The notes beneath the pieces were generated by a model. The model worked only from the letters and a program-made list of their open reading frames with translations, did not search any database and was not told where the DNA came from. A program made the position numbers and the translations under genes. From assembly GCF_008711465.1 (NCBI RefSeq), contig NZ_VXKQ01000016.1, forward strand, positions 18,447-82,446: DNA of 64,000 bases. Direction: 5' to 3'. The stretch is from Francisella sp. SYW-9 (GTDB taxonomy: Bacteria; Pseudomonadota; Gammaproteobacteria; Francisellales; Francisellaceae). Of the stretch, positions 19,529 to 29,244 are shown in pieces; position 1 is the first letter of the stretch, and each line of letters opens with the position of its first letter.

Positions 19529-19555
19529 AAACATTTTTTAAAAAAACAAATGTTT
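19529..19555. repeat. Inverted repeat between pilB and the GDPD gene
   Basis: AAACATTT and AAATGTTT form perfect 8 bp arms around an 11 bp spacer of T and A runs. It lies in the 149 bp divergent region, about 50 bp upstream of pilB and 75 bp upstream of the GDPD gene, so it could be an operator for either. TGTATAAT at 19592..19599 is a good -10 for the plus strand. The sequence is very AT-rich, so chance pairing is possible. Confidence 0.35.
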
Positions 19556-19630
19556 TGGAGAAAAAATCTTTTATGAAATTATTATCTTTGATGTATAATC
19601 GCCATTGCTATTTAAGTTATGTGAAAATTT

Positions 19631-20380
19631 ATGAAAGTTGATAAGTTTATTTCCCATCGTGGGAATAATATAGATTTTATTGAAAATACAATGGAATCTT
19701 TTAAAGATGCTAAAAGCTATGGCTTTAAGTGGTTTGAAACAGATGTTCAACTAAGTGCGGATGGTGAACTATTTTTATTTCATGATAAAACTCCAGAAAG
19801 GCTTTCAAATTGTACAAAAAATGTTACAGAAATGACAATTGTAGAGCTAAAAGGATTAGATCTTGTTCATCCTAAAACAGGGAAAAAATCTAAAATTCTT
19901 ACTCTTAGAGAATATCTTGACTGGGCTAGTCAAAATGATATTTTTACTAATTTAGAATTTAAAGTTACAAGCTCGTGTAATAAATATAAAATTAAGCTAG
20001 TTCTTAAAACCCTAGATCTTTTAAAAGAATACCCTCAACAAAAAGCTAAAATATTAATTTCTAGCTTTTCCAACGTCGTTATGAGTACCTTAGAGCAGGA
20101 TCACGTTTATAAAAAAGGTAGGCTTTTTGAAACCTCTAATTGGGAAAGGGATTTTGAGTATTTAAACACAGAGCTTTATGAGTTGTTTGTTAAGAATAAC
20201 TATATTGCATTGATAATAAACTATGAGTGTTTAAATAAAGATAGAGTAGCTTATATTAAGAAAAAGTTTGGAAAGATCTTTGTGTATTCTGTACATACAG
20301 ATGAGCAAGTTAAAAATCTTTTATCTTGGGGAGTAGATGCAATGTTTATAGATAAAAAACAACAGTTAAATTTAGTTTAA
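19631..20380 (+). CDS. Glycerophosphodiester phosphodiesterase
   Basis: This 249-residue cytoplasmic GDPD-family enzyme should split glycerophosphodiesters such as glycerophosphocholine to glycerol 3-phosphate and an alcohol. The active-site motif HRG with ENT (ISHRGNNIDFIENTMESF) and the metal-binding ETDVQLSADGELFLFHD are present, and the last part has GVDAMFIDK. There is no signal peptide, so it acts inside the cell. Its stop overlaps the end of the convergent CinA-like gene by 4 bp. Confidence 0.9.
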   Translation: MKVDKFISHRGNNIDFIENTMESFKDAKSYGFKWFETDVQLSADGELFLFHDKTPERLSNCTKNVTEMTIVELKGLDLVHPKTGKKSKILTLREYLDWASQNDIFTNLEFKVTSSCNKYKIKLVLKTLDLLKEYPQQKAKILISSFSNVVMSTLEQDHVYKKGRLFETSNWERDFEYLNTELYELFVKNNYIALIINYECLNKDRVAYIKKKFGKIFVYSVHTDEQVKNLLSWGVDAMFIDKKQQLNLV

Positions 20381-21114
20381 ATATAATCTTTTAATATTTC
20401 TTCTACCTTGCTCATAATACTGTTGCTATAGGGACACCCTTGTGGATAGAAATATTTTAATTCTACAAAAGAGTCGGTGATTCTATATTTAAAAGTTACG
20501 AAAGAATACTCCTCTTTTATTATTTGTAACTTATCAGCTAAAAAGCTTTCACCGATATTATGAACATTCCATATTTTACGAATAATCTTTTTATTATGTT
20601 TAGTGTTATCTAAATTTAGGTTTTCAAGCATTGGTATACATTCTTTAGGAGGCCCAGGAAATACATAGATATATCTATCATCATCAAACTTTAGTTTAAA
20701 ACCATTTGCTGTACCATTTTCATTCAAAAGTATCTCTGCTGATTCTGGGAAAGTTGCTTGTTTTTCTGTTCCTAAAGTGATTTTGCCATATTTTTTAAGC
20801 ATTCTTTTTTCAAGTTTTTGCCAAGTCTCTTGATGTAGTATAAGATCTTTATTAAAAAAACTAGCTATAGCTTGGGTTGTTAAGTCATCTTCAGTTGGTC
20901 CTAAACCACCTATAGTCATAATATTTTTATGATCTTTTTTTAAGAAGTTTAAGCTAGATACAATATCTTGCGAGTCATCTTTACAACTAATGTGAAATCC
21001 AACATTAAAATCTCTAGCTACAAGATGATGGGCAAATAAGCCTGAGTTAGTGTTGGTTATATCACCATCTGTTATTTCATCACCAATGGCAATAAAGCCA
21101 AAATCATATTTCAT
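20377..21114 (-). CDS. CinA-like molybdopterin-binding domain protein (COG1058)
   Basis: The 245 residues make up a single MoaB/MogA-like domain of the CinA N-terminal type, seen in FIAIGDEITDGDITNTNS and MTIGGLGPTEDDLTTQAIA. Full CinA proteins (about 400 residues) add a C-terminal nicotinamide-mononucleotide deamidase domain, which is absent here. Stand-alone forms occur in several bacteria; family members can have ADP-ribose pyrophosphatase activity. It shares a 117 bp upstream region with the divergent cphA gene. Confidence 0.82.
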   Translation of the reverse strand: MKYDFGFIAIGDEITDGDITNTNSGLFAHHLVARDFNVGFHISCKDDSQDIVSSLNFLKKDHKNIMTIGGLGPTEDDLTTQAIASFFNKDLILHQETWQKLEKRMLKKYGKITLGTEKQATFPESAEILLNENGTANGFKLKFDDDRYIYVFPGPPKECIPMLENLNLDNTKHNKKIIRKIWNVHNIGESFLADKLQIIKEEYSFVTFKYRITDSFVELKYFYPQGCPYSNSIMSKVEEILKDYI

Positions 21115-21231
21115 TTAAGTTACCCTTAATATTTAAAGTTTTATAAAAAACTAACTATTTTTGGAAAAAAAATTTATGTATTATGGATTATATAGTATTG
21201 ATGTGAAATATTGAACTCTAAGGAGACCTGA

Positions 21232-24057
21232 ATGAAAATACTGGCTACTAATGTGTATGTTGGCCCTAATATTTATGCAAATTTCCCTGTTATAAGACAT
21301 GAAATAGATCTTGGTGTTTTAGAAGAATGGCCTTCAGCTAAGATAGGTGAAGATTTTATCAATGGTCTTGTAGAAAGCTTACCTGGGATCCAAGAGCATG
21401 GATGTTCTTATAGAGAGCACGGTGGTTTTGTTCGTAGACTTAGAGAAGATGAAGGCACTTGGATGGGACATGTCTGGGAGCATGTTATTCTAGAACTTCA
21501 AAGTGTAGCTGGTAGTGATGTAACTTTTGGTCGTACTCGATCTACGGGAGAAATAGGTCAGTATAATATGGTTTATGAGTATAAGCAAAGAGATGTAGGT
21601 CTAAGAGCTATGGAGTTAGCTAGGGATTTATTGCTTTCTTTACTACCTGAGCACCTTAAGAAAGAAGTTGGCTATAGCGATGATAAGTTTGACTTTGAAT
21701 ATGAAAAAATTAGATTTATAAAGTTTGCTCAAAGTAAAGAGTTTGGTCCAAGTACAGGCTCTTTAGTAGAAGCAGCTAAAAAAAGAGATATTCCATATAT
21801 TCGTTTAAATGATCACTCTCTTGTTCAGTTTGGATATGGGAAATACCAGCAAAGAATTAGAGCTACAATTACTGGTAAGACAACTAGTATTGCGGTTGAT
21901 TTATCATGCGATAAAGAGCAAACAAATACTATTTTAAGTGGTTTAGGTCTTCCTATGCCAAAACAAAGAATGGTTAAGACAGAAGAGGGTGCCTTACGTG
22001 CAGCCAAAATTTTAGGTTTTCCATTAGTTGTTAAGCCATTAGATGGTAACCATGGTAGAGGTATATCTATAAACCTAAAAACTATGGAAGAAATAAAAGA
22101 AGCTTTTGTCGAAGCTAGTAAAGTTTCTCGATATGTTTTACTTGAACAGTTTGCAACTGGTTTTGACCATAGAATGTTAGTCGTTGATGGTAAGTTAATA
22201 GCCGTTGCTAAAAGAGTTCCAGGCCATGTTGTAGGAGATGGTAAACATACTATAGCAGAGCTTGTAGATATTGTTAATGAAGATCCTCGCAGGGGTGTTG
22301 GACATGAGAAAGTTCTAACAAAGCTTGAACTTGATTATCAAGCTAAAACATTGTTAAATGCTGCCGGCTATGATGAAAATACAATTTTAGAAGATGGACA
22401 AACTTTTTACTTAAGATCTACGGCAAATTTATCTACAGGTGGTACAGCTATAGATGTAACAGATATTGTACATCCAGATAATAAAGATATGGCAGAAAGA
22501 GCTATTAAAGCTTTAGGTCTTGATGTTGGAGGTGTAGATTTTCTTATTGACGATATATCACAATCATATCATGATATTGGTGGTGCTATATGTGAATGTA
22601 ATGCAGCTCCTGGCTTTAGAATGCATGTAGCTCCTAGTGAAGGTAAGCCTAGAGATGTGGCTGGCGCTGTTATTGATATGCTTATTCCCCAAGAGTTTGG
22701 TAATGCAAGAATTCCAATTGCTGCAATTACTGGAACAAATGGTAAAACTACAACTTCACGTATGGTTGCTCATATGTGGAAAAATGCTGGTAAAGTTGTT
22801 GGTCTGACAACTACTGATGGTGTTTATATAAATGGTAAGCTTACTGTATCTGGCGATACTACAGGTCCAGCATCAGCTCAAATGGTTTTAAAAGATCCTT
22901 CCGTTGAGATGGCTATTTTAGAGACTGCTAGAGGCGGCTTGCTTAGAAGCGGTATGGGCTATGATTACTGTAATGTAGGTGCTTGTTTAAATATCTCATC
23001 TGATCATTTAGGTCTTAAAGGTGTAAATACTTTAGATGATTTGGCTAAGGTTAAAAGTATTGTTCCTCAGGCAGCAAAAGATGTCGCAGTTTTAAATGCT
23101 GATGATCCTAATGTATTAAAGATGTCAGCAAAGGTTACAGCTAAGCATATTTTCTATGTAACTATGAACCCAGAGCATGCTTTAGTTAAGCAACATATTA
23201 GAGCTGGTGGTAAAGCTTGTATTATTGAAAAGGGTGTCAATGGTGATATGATTACAATATTTGATAATCATGTTCATATTCCTGTGTTGTGGACTCACTT
23301 GATCCCAGCAACAATGGAAGGCAAGGCGATTCATAATGTTCAAAATGCTATGTTTGCTATAGCTATCTCATATAGTATGGGTATGAGTCTAGATGATGTC
23401 AGAGATGGTTTAAGAACATTTGTTACATCATTTTACCAAGCGCCAGGACGTATGAACTGGTTTGAGGAGCATTCATTTAAAGTATTAATGGATTATGGAC
23501 ATAATCCTGCTGCAATAAAGCTAGTTAGCCAAATGGTTGATAATATGGAGTTTGCTGGTAAGAAAATATGTGTTTTAGCTTCTCCAGGTGATAGAAGAGA
23601 TGAAGATATTATTGAAATAGCGGCTACTGCAGCTCCTTATTATGATTATTTCATCTGTAAGAGAGATGATACTTTAAGAGGAAGAGCTCCTGATGAGGTA
23701 CCAAGACTTCTTAAAGAGTCTTTAATCAACTCTGGAGTTTCTGCAAATAATATTGAGACTATTGAATCTGAAAAAGAAGCTGTAGATGCAGCTTTAGCTA
23801 TGGCTGAAGAAGGAGATTTAGTAGTTATCTTTGCAGATAAACTAAAAAGAACTTGGAAGCAAATTATTTACTTTAATAAAAACCAAGATGAAACTGATAA
23901 AGATGAAGACAAATCTGAAAAGAAAGAAATGTTTTCAGCATCTATAATAGCTCAGGATGCTAGTCTATCAGAAGAGATATCAGAAGTGATTAAAGCTGGT
24001 ATTATCGCTGATGAGAGTGGTATAAGAGTTGTTTATGAGGAAGAGGATAACGACTAG
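21232..24057 (+). CDS. cphA: Cyanophycin synthetase
   Basis: CphA builds the Asp-Arg polymer cyanophycin from aspartate and arginine with ATP. The 941 residues show the three family parts: an N-terminal domain (about 1-160, with GHVWEHVILELQ), an ATP-grasp domain (about 225-485, with PLVVKPLDGNHGRG and GGAICECNAAPGF) and a Mur-ligase domain (495-870) with an intact GTNGKTTT at 501-508. A charged tail of about 60 residues extends beyond the usual end. TAAGGAG precedes the ATG. No cyanophycinase is nearby, so the product may be used differently from stored cyanophycin. Confidence 0.9.
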   Translation: MKILATNVYVGPNIYANFPVIRHEIDLGVLEEWPSAKIGEDFINGLVESLPGIQEHGCSYREHGGFVRRLREDEGTWMGHVWEHVILELQSVAGSDVTFGRTRSTGEIGQYNMVYEYKQRDVGLRAMELARDLLLSLLPEHLKKEVGYSDDKFDFEYEKIRFIKFAQSKEFGPSTGSLVEAAKKRDIPYIRLNDHSLVQFGYGKYQQRIRATITGKTTSIAVDLSCDKEQTNTILSGLGLPMPKQRMVKTEEGALRAAKILGFPLVVKPLDGNHGRGISINLKTMEEIKEAFVEASKVSRYVLLEQFATGFDHRMLVVDGKLIAVAKRVPGHVVGDGKHTIAELVDIVNEDPRRGVGHEKVLTKLELDYQAKTLLNAAGYDENTILEDGQTFYLRSTANLSTGGTAIDVTDIVHPDNKDMAERAIKALGLDVGGVDFLIDDISQSYHDIGGAICECNAAPGFRMHVAPSEGKPRDVAGAVIDMLIPQEFGNARIPIAAITGTNGKTTTSRMVAHMWKNAGKVVGLTTTDGVYINGKLTVSGDTTGPASAQMVLKDPSVEMAILETARGGLLRSGMGYDYCNVGACLNISSDHLGLKGVNTLDDLAKVKSIVPQAAKDVAVLNADDPNVLKMSAKVTAKHIFYVTMNPEHALVKQHIRAGGKACIIEKGVNGDMITIFDNHVHIPVLWTHLIPATMEGKAIHNVQNAMFAIAISYSMGMSLDDVRDGLRTFVTSFYQAPGRMNWFEEHSFKVLMDYGHNPAAIKLVSQMVDNMEFAGKKICVLASPGDRRDEDIIEIAATAAPYYDYFICKRDDTLRGRAPDEVPRLLKESLINSGVSANNIETIESEKEAVDAALAMAEEGDLVVIFADKLKRTWKQIIYFNKNQDETDKDEDKSEKKEMFSASIIAQDASLSEEISEVIKAGIIADESGIRVVYEEEDND

Positions 24058-24069
24058 TTTAGGTCTGAA

Positions 24070-25764
24070 ATGGAGAAGTATAATATGATTCCTGAAGGTT
24101 ATTCACGTAGGCTTGTAGGACCTAATCTATTTTTTAAAGAAACGGGAACTGTTTTGGACGTTCCTTTAGTTGAGAATAGAGAAGAGCTAACAAAGTTATT
24201 CTATCAAGAAGCAGAAAAGATTTTACCAGCTTTAGGATGGGAGCAAATTAAGATCACACATAAGTTTTTTAATAATGGTGTTAGATTTGCTTTTATTGCT
24301 CCTGTTGATATAACAATGCCAGCGTGCGATGTTATAGATTTTGCTTGGCTGTCTGCTCGAGAAGGCTTTGAAACTGGTAAGTTTAAATCTATTGAAGAGG
24401 CTGAAAAAGAGCTTATTCCAGTAATTGATGAGGATAAGAACCTGACATATCGTAAGTTATATGAGCTTGCCAAATCAAAAGGTTTTAATGCCTTTAGAGA
24501 TAAAGGTAAAGCCTTTATAGGTTCTGGTACTGGTTGTTATGAATTTGATTTAGCTAAAGATTCAATTGATGATATTAGATGGCAAGATATATATGATATA
24601 CCAGCTGTGATAGTTACAGGTACAAACGGCAAAACTACCACAGTAAGACTTACTGACTATATTTGCAGAATAGCAGGTAAAGTTACAGGCTATACTTCTA
24701 CTGACTGGGTTAAGGTAAATGATGAGCTAATTGATGAGGGTGATTACTCTGGTCCAACTGGACATCAATTTGTCTTAACAAATAAGAAAGTAGAAGTAGC
24801 TTTATTAGAATCTGCTAGAGGAGGACTACTTAAAAGAGGCTTGATCGAGACTTTTGTAAATGCAGCTGCTGTAACAAATGTATCTGCCGATCATCTAGGT
24901 GAGGATGGTATTGAAACAGTTGCAGAGCTTGCTGAGGCTAAATCTATAGTTTTTCGTACTATGGGTGAAGGTTCTCATGCAATTATCAATCTTGATAATT
25001 CGTATATGAAAGAAAGATTTGATACTCTTGATTGTGCCAAGATAGTAGTTACTCAAAACCCTCAAGATTATGATATGGAATATTATTTAGCAAAAGCTGA
25101 CTATGCTTGTATTGTTGAGAATGGTAATTTTGTTTGGGTTGATGGAGGTTCAAAAACAACCATTATATCTGTAGCAGATGCTCCTTTGACAGTTAGAGGG
25201 TTTGCTAAGCATAATATAGAAAATGCAATGATTGCTATTTGTTTATCATTTAAGTTAGGTATTGATTTAGATATAGTTGCTAAGGCTCTTAAAAGTTATA
25301 CCAATGATACTAAAGTAAATAGAGGCCGAGCAAATATCTTTGAGTGGGATAGTAAAGTTGCTGTAGTTGATTATGCTCATAATGAAGCAGGTATGGATGC
25401 CTTGTTGAATATGATGAAAGCATACGATAAGGGTGGTAAAACTTATCTCATGATAGGTACTACTGGAGATCGGAAATACTTAATACCAAGTATTAATGAT
25501 GTGATTCTAAAGCATAATGTTGATTTTATTGTTTTAAAAGAAACAGAGATGTATCTACGTGGCGCTGAACCAATGGAGTTACCTTTATTAATCCGCAAAG
25601 ATCTAGATGACAAAGGCTTTGATATATCTAATACATATGTTTCTCATGGGGAGCTTGAAGGGGTTAAATATATAATCGATAAGCTTGAAGATAATGATAT
25701 GGCTATCTTATGTTGCCAAGCAGAAGTTCCTGATGTTATTGAGTATCTAGAAAAATTTTCTTAA
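24070..25764 (+). CDS. Mur-ligase-family protein paired with CphA
   Basis: This 564-residue protein resembles the Mur-ligase half of cyanophycin synthetase without the ATP-grasp domain. The ATP loop GTNGKTTT is intact (184-191), and LLESARGGLLKRG and NVSADHLGEDGIE parallel the CphA sequence closely. The first 170 residues are not the CphA N-terminal domain and are unassigned. It starts 12 bp after cphA. A second in-frame ATG at 24085 (Met6) has GGAG nine bases upstream and may be the true start. It probably adds an amino acid to the CphA product or to a related substrate; this is inferred from pairing. Confidence 0.8.
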   Translation: MEKYNMIPEGYSRRLVGPNLFFKETGTVLDVPLVENREELTKLFYQEAEKILPALGWEQIKITHKFFNNGVRFAFIAPVDITMPACDVIDFAWLSAREGFETGKFKSIEEAEKELIPVIDEDKNLTYRKLYELAKSKGFNAFRDKGKAFIGSGTGCYEFDLAKDSIDDIRWQDIYDIPAVIVTGTNGKTTTVRLTDYICRIAGKVTGYTSTDWVKVNDELIDEGDYSGPTGHQFVLTNKKVEVALLESARGGLLKRGLIETFVNAAAVTNVSADHLGEDGIETVAELAEAKSIVFRTMGEGSHAIINLDNSYMKERFDTLDCAKIVVTQNPQDYDMEYYLAKADYACIVENGNFVWVDGGSKTTIISVADAPLTVRGFAKHNIENAMIAICLSFKLGIDLDIVAKALKSYTNDTKVNRGRANIFEWDSKVAVVDYAHNEAGMDALLNMMKAYDKGGKTYLMIGTTGDRKYLIPSINDVILKHNVDFIVLKETEMYLRGAEPMELPLLIRKDLDDKGFDISNTYVSHGELEGVKYIIDKLEDNDMAILCCQAEVPDVIEYLEKFS

Positions 25765-25932
25765 ACATAAGGCAAGATTCTACAGTCATTCTGAACTTGA
25801 TTCAAATTTTGAAAAATTTAAAATATTAATGGATAAGTTTATTTCTAAATTGGGATAATTAAGAAGAAGACTTAATAGTGATGTATAGATACAAAATAAA
25901 AATTACTTAGATTTTTACTTATGTAATTGTTA

Positions 25933-26628
25933 CTATTCATCTATAAGATATTTAGCATTTACTACAACTCGAATAGTTTTTTGGCTATCAGAGTTTCCAT
26001 AGCTATTATCTCTATTTTTGATTGTAAATAAGCCTTGTGTTGCATCTTTTAAAGAGCCTAGCTTTACATTAGAATTAGTAGCAAAATTTTCAGCTGCAAT
26101 TTTAGCATTTTTTATAGCGTCTGTGAGCATGTCAGGCTTTATAGTATTTAAAATAGTATAGTTATAAGCAACATTACTATCAGTAATTATTACACCTTTT
26201 GAGATCATAGATAATGTCTTTTGTGATAATTTTTTAACACTATCAATCTTATTTGTAACTATAGTTATTGTTCCATAAGCATTAAATTGATAGTGATTTG
26301 TTTTCTCATTTTGGTTTTTACTTGTGTTGATTGCTCCGTATGTTATTGCAGTAGTTGATATACCGTTACTTGTTACAAAATCTTTAATTATATCTTGTGA
26401 CTTTTGAAGCTCAGTATAAAGATTTTTTATCGAAGATGAGTTAACACTATAATTAATAGTCCAAACGGCGTTGTTAGCAGTAACATTTTTCTCAGATAAT
26501 CCCTTAACCGAAATAAATTTGCTATAGTCATGAAAATGTCTAATACTTGAAGCAACAAAATATCCTGATAAAGATATACCTATTCCAAGTATTAAAGAAA
26601 CTATAATTTTTGTAAGAGCTTTGTTCAT
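25933..26628 (-). CDS. SIMPL-domain (DUF541) periplasmic protein
   Basis: A single N-terminal membrane segment (residues 8-26) leads to a SIMPL/DUF541 domain. The start FISVKGLSEKNVTANNAVWTI and the late TIRVVVNAKYLI are characteristic of YggE-like proteins, which reach the periplasm or stay membrane-anchored. Their role is unclear; YggE has been linked to oxidative stress. It ends the minus-strand run after ispF (15 bp gap). The 168 bp between the cphA partner and this gene shows nothing I can name. Confidence 0.82.
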   Translation of the reverse strand: MNKALTKIIVSLILGIGISLSGYFVASSIRHFHDYSKFISVKGLSEKNVTANNAVWTINYSVNSSSIKNLYTELQKSQDIIKDFVTSNGISTTAITYGAINTSKNQNEKTNHYQFNAYGTITIVTNKIDSVKKLSQKTLSMISKGVIITDSNVAYNYTILNTIKPDMLTDAIKNAKIAAENFATNSNVKLGSLKDATQGLFTIKNRDNSYGNSDSQKTIRVVVNAKYLIDE

Positions 26629-26643
26629 AGGAATATCTTCCTT

Positions 26644-27126
26644 TTATTTATTTTTATAAATCAAACAAACTGCATGAGTAGCTATACCTTCTTTTCTACC
26701 AACAAAGCCTAATTTTTCAGTGGTAGTAGCTTTGATATTTATTTGATTGATTTCTATATCTAACATATTAGCGAGACAAGATTTCATATTTTCGATATGA
26801 GGTAGCATCTTTGGAGCTTGAGCAACTATAGTGCAGTCAATATTGCCAATATGGTAGCTTTTTTCATCTAGCATTTTTTTTATTCCAGCTAGGAAGAATT
26901 TGCTATCGGTGTTTTTATATTGACTATCAGTATCAGGAAAGTGCCTACCAATATCTCCAAGTCCTAAAGCACCAAGTATAGCATCACATAATGCATGAAT
27001 AAGTACATCACCATCAGAATGAGCTTCTAAGCCAAGATGATAGGGTATTTCTATACCACCAATAATGATATTTTGCTTTTGATCTGTGAATTTATGGACA
27101 TCATAACCATGACCTATTCTAAACAT
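26644..27126 (-). CDS. ispF: 2-C-methyl-D-erythritol 2,4-cyclodiphosphate synthase
   Basis: IspF makes the cyclic diphosphate of the non-mevalonate isoprenoid pathway. The metal-binding GHGYDVHKF at the N-terminus (D and H ligands), [17 protein letters not shown] and the C-terminal [16 protein letters not shown] are all present, and 160 residues is normal. It lies 4 bp after the double-rhodanese gene and 15 bp before the SIMPL gene, so the three are probably co-transcribed. ispD, often its partner, is not in the window. Confidence 0.96.
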   Translation of the reverse strand: MFRIGHGYDVHKFTDQKQNIIIGGIEIPYHLGLEAHSDGDVLIHALCDAILGALGLGDIGRHFPDTDSQYKNTDSKFFLAGIKKMLDEKSYHIGNIDCTIVAQAPKMLPHIENMKSCLANMLDIEINQINIKATTTEKLGFVGRKEGIATHAVCLIYKNK

Positions 27127-27130
27127 AGTT

Positions 27131-27880
27131 TTAACCTTGTGTAATAGGGTAGTTATTATTTAACCAGCCTTGCATGCCACCTGCAACGGAAATAACATCT
27201 GTATAGCCCATTTGTTGTAGGCTAAGAGCTGCTAAAGCTGAACGAAAACCACCACCACAATATAGGTACATTTTTTGATCTTTGTTTGGTACTAGGTTTT
27301 CAATTTTTACTTCAATCTGTCCTTTGCTTAGGTGTGTTGCTCCTTGAATATGAAATCTATTAAACTCAGAGTCTTCTCTAACATCAAGAATTATACCATC
27401 AAGCTTATCTGAGTCTATTTTGTTAAATAAATCACTAGCTGAACATTCTTTGATTTGAGATTTCGCATTATTTACAAGTTTTAAAAACTCTACAGGTCTA
27501 GCATTATTTGGTGAGTTAGTTGGATAACCCTTTACATTCCATGCTCTCCAGCCACCATCAACTGATACCACATTTTCGTATCCCATTTCTTTTAATGTCT
27601 CAGCAACTAAAGCAGATCTAAAACCACCACCACAATAAAAATACATTTTTTGATTTTTATTCGGAATTGCTGATTCAATGGCACTTTCAATAATTCCTTT
27701 ACTTATATGGATTGCATTTGGTATATAACCATTAGCAAATTCAGATTCTTCGCGAGTGTCTATCAAAATACCATCGAGAGAGTTATTTTGATTCATTTCA
27801 TAAATATCATCAACAGTACATTCTTGTATCTTTGCTTTTGCTTCATTTACTTTTTTTAGGAATCCTTGAGAGTGTTGCAT
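27131..27880 (-). CDS. Tandem rhodanese-domain protein
   Basis: The 249 residues hold two rhodanese domains, about 10-125 and 135-246, that are clear duplicates of each other. Each ends with an intact active-site loop, YCGGGFRSA, with the catalytic Cys and the loop Arg. Many double rhodaneses keep only one active Cys, so two intact loops are worth noting. The likely role is sulfur transfer or thiosulfate use in the cytoplasm. It heads the small operon with ispF and the SIMPL gene, preceded by TAAGG. Confidence 0.88.
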   Translation of the reverse strand: MQHSQGFLKKVNEAKAKIQECTVDDIYEMNQNNSLDGILIDTREESEFANGYIPNAIHISKGIIESAIESAIPNKNQKMYFYCGGGFRSALVAETLKEMGYENVVSVDGGWRAWNVKGYPTNSPNNARPVEFLKLVNNAKSQIKECSASDLFNKIDSDKLDGIILDVREDSEFNRFHIQGATHLSKGQIEVKIENLVPNKDQKMYLYCGGGFRSALAALSLQQMGYTDVISVAGGMQGWLNNNYPITQG

Positions 27881-27950
27881 CCTTATTACCTTAACTTTTA
27901 TGTTTATCTAAACTGATATTTTATATTTTTCTTTAACTAAAAAGAATATC

Positions 27951-29168
27951 TTATAAAAGATAACTTATAATTTGGAATATTATAATAACTATAGCAATAA
28001 TTAAAGCGACTATATTGAGAGTCTTATTTTTCATAAAAGAGTATATAAGCTTGTAGTTTTTGTTACGTAAAATTCTAACCATATTTAAAGGGCAAGAAAC
28101 AAGCATAATTAATGAGAAAAGTCCTACAACAGATAATGCAATTAAAAACAGTTGTTTAAAGTAATAGTTTAGAGTAATTGGTAAGATAAAAAGTAAAAAG
28201 CCAAGAAGTATGTTTTTATTTATTTTTGAAAGGCTATTCATCTTAAATCTATCTAAAATTAAATCTTTTAAAGCTAAAGAAAGTGTAATAAATGCTGTAG
28301 TTACAGATATTGATATAAAACTATATATTAATGTTATTATTTCATGAGATTTAATATTTGCCTTAAGAATATAGATAAGCTGTGTCACGCTATCTTGATC
28401 ACTCAAAGAACCACTAAGTATAGTTGCAAAGCTATTTTTATCGCCATAAATAGCAATATTACCAAAGATAGCTACAATCCAGCAGACATAGATTAATAGA
28501 ATCATTAGTGAAGCTACTATAATAATTCTTCTAATATCTTTAGCGTGAGGGCCTACATAGTTTACAACAGTTGGTACTATTATATGAGCTGAAAATGTTG
28601 TTGCTAATATTGGTAGAGCAATAATTAATTCTTTAAAGTTGCTAAAACCATATTTGTCCAGATTCTCTAATTGTACAGATTCAAATAATTGAATAATTGT
28701 AAATAAAATAATTATAAGTTTTAAAGTTAAGAATAATCTATTTAGCCACTCAGCATGTCCAGTACCCTTTAGAATAAAGCTTCCAAAGATAATAACAAAA
28801 CCTATTTCTATGATTATATAATTAATACCTAATAGGCTTTCAAAAGATGCCCCTATAGCCGATATATAAGCTGCGAGCATACCATAAAGTATACCAAAAG
28901 CACAAATATATACTAAAATAATACCAGGTTTTTTAAAAAGCTTATGGGCAAGTCCTAGATAACTAATGCCTTTTTCAAAATGTAAGCATGCTTCTGCTAC
29001 AGCTAGAGTCGAGTATGTCATTAAAAGCCACATTAGAAACATTACTATACAGCCAATGAGAATGCCAAAATATGAAAGAATCATTGGTATAGCAAGAATA
29101 CCACCACCTAAAGATGTACCAATTATTAAAAAAATACATCCAATTTGTTTATTTATACTTGTTGTCAC
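27951..29168 (-). CDS. Aromatic/hydrophobic amino acid permease (HAAAP family)
   Basis: The 405-residue protein has eleven or so membrane helices and starts with FLIIGTSLGGGILAIPMIL, the Gly-rich first helix of the tyrosine/tryptophan permease family (TyrP, Mtr). The substrate is probably an aromatic amino acid. The codon at the start is GTG (29166..29168), with no clear Shine-Dalgarno site, so the exact start is less certain than for its neighbours. It stands alone between the rhodanese operon and metIQ. Confidence 0.85.
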   Translation of the reverse strand: MTTSINKQIGCIFLIIGTSLGGGILAIPMILSYFGILIGCIVMFLMWLLMTYSTLAVAEACLHFEKGISYLGLAHKLFKKPGIILVYICAFGILYGMLAAYISAIGASFESLLGINYIIIEIGFVIIFGSFILKGTGHAEWLNRLFLTLKLIIILFTIIQLFESVQLENLDKYGFSNFKELIIALPILATTFSAHIIVPTVVNYVGPHAKDIRRIIIVASLMILLIYVCWIVAIFGNIAIYGDKNSFATILSGSLSDQDSVTQLIYILKANIKSHEIITLIYSFISISVTTAFITLSLALKDLILDRFKMNSLSKINKNILLGFLLFILPITLNYYFKQLFLIALSVVGLFSLIMLVSCPLNMVRILRNKNYKLIYSFMKNKTLNIVALIIAIVIIIFQIISYLL

Positions 29169-29244
29169 AAATAGGTTTTTTATTTTCTAACTTAGGAGTA
29201 ATTAAAACATATAAATATAAGATAATAAAATAATAATTTTATTT

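Noticed and set aside
25765..25932. Short plus-strand reading frame after the cphA partner gene
   Set aside because: Only about ten codons from the only ATG, with no ribosome site; nothing else was seen in this gap.
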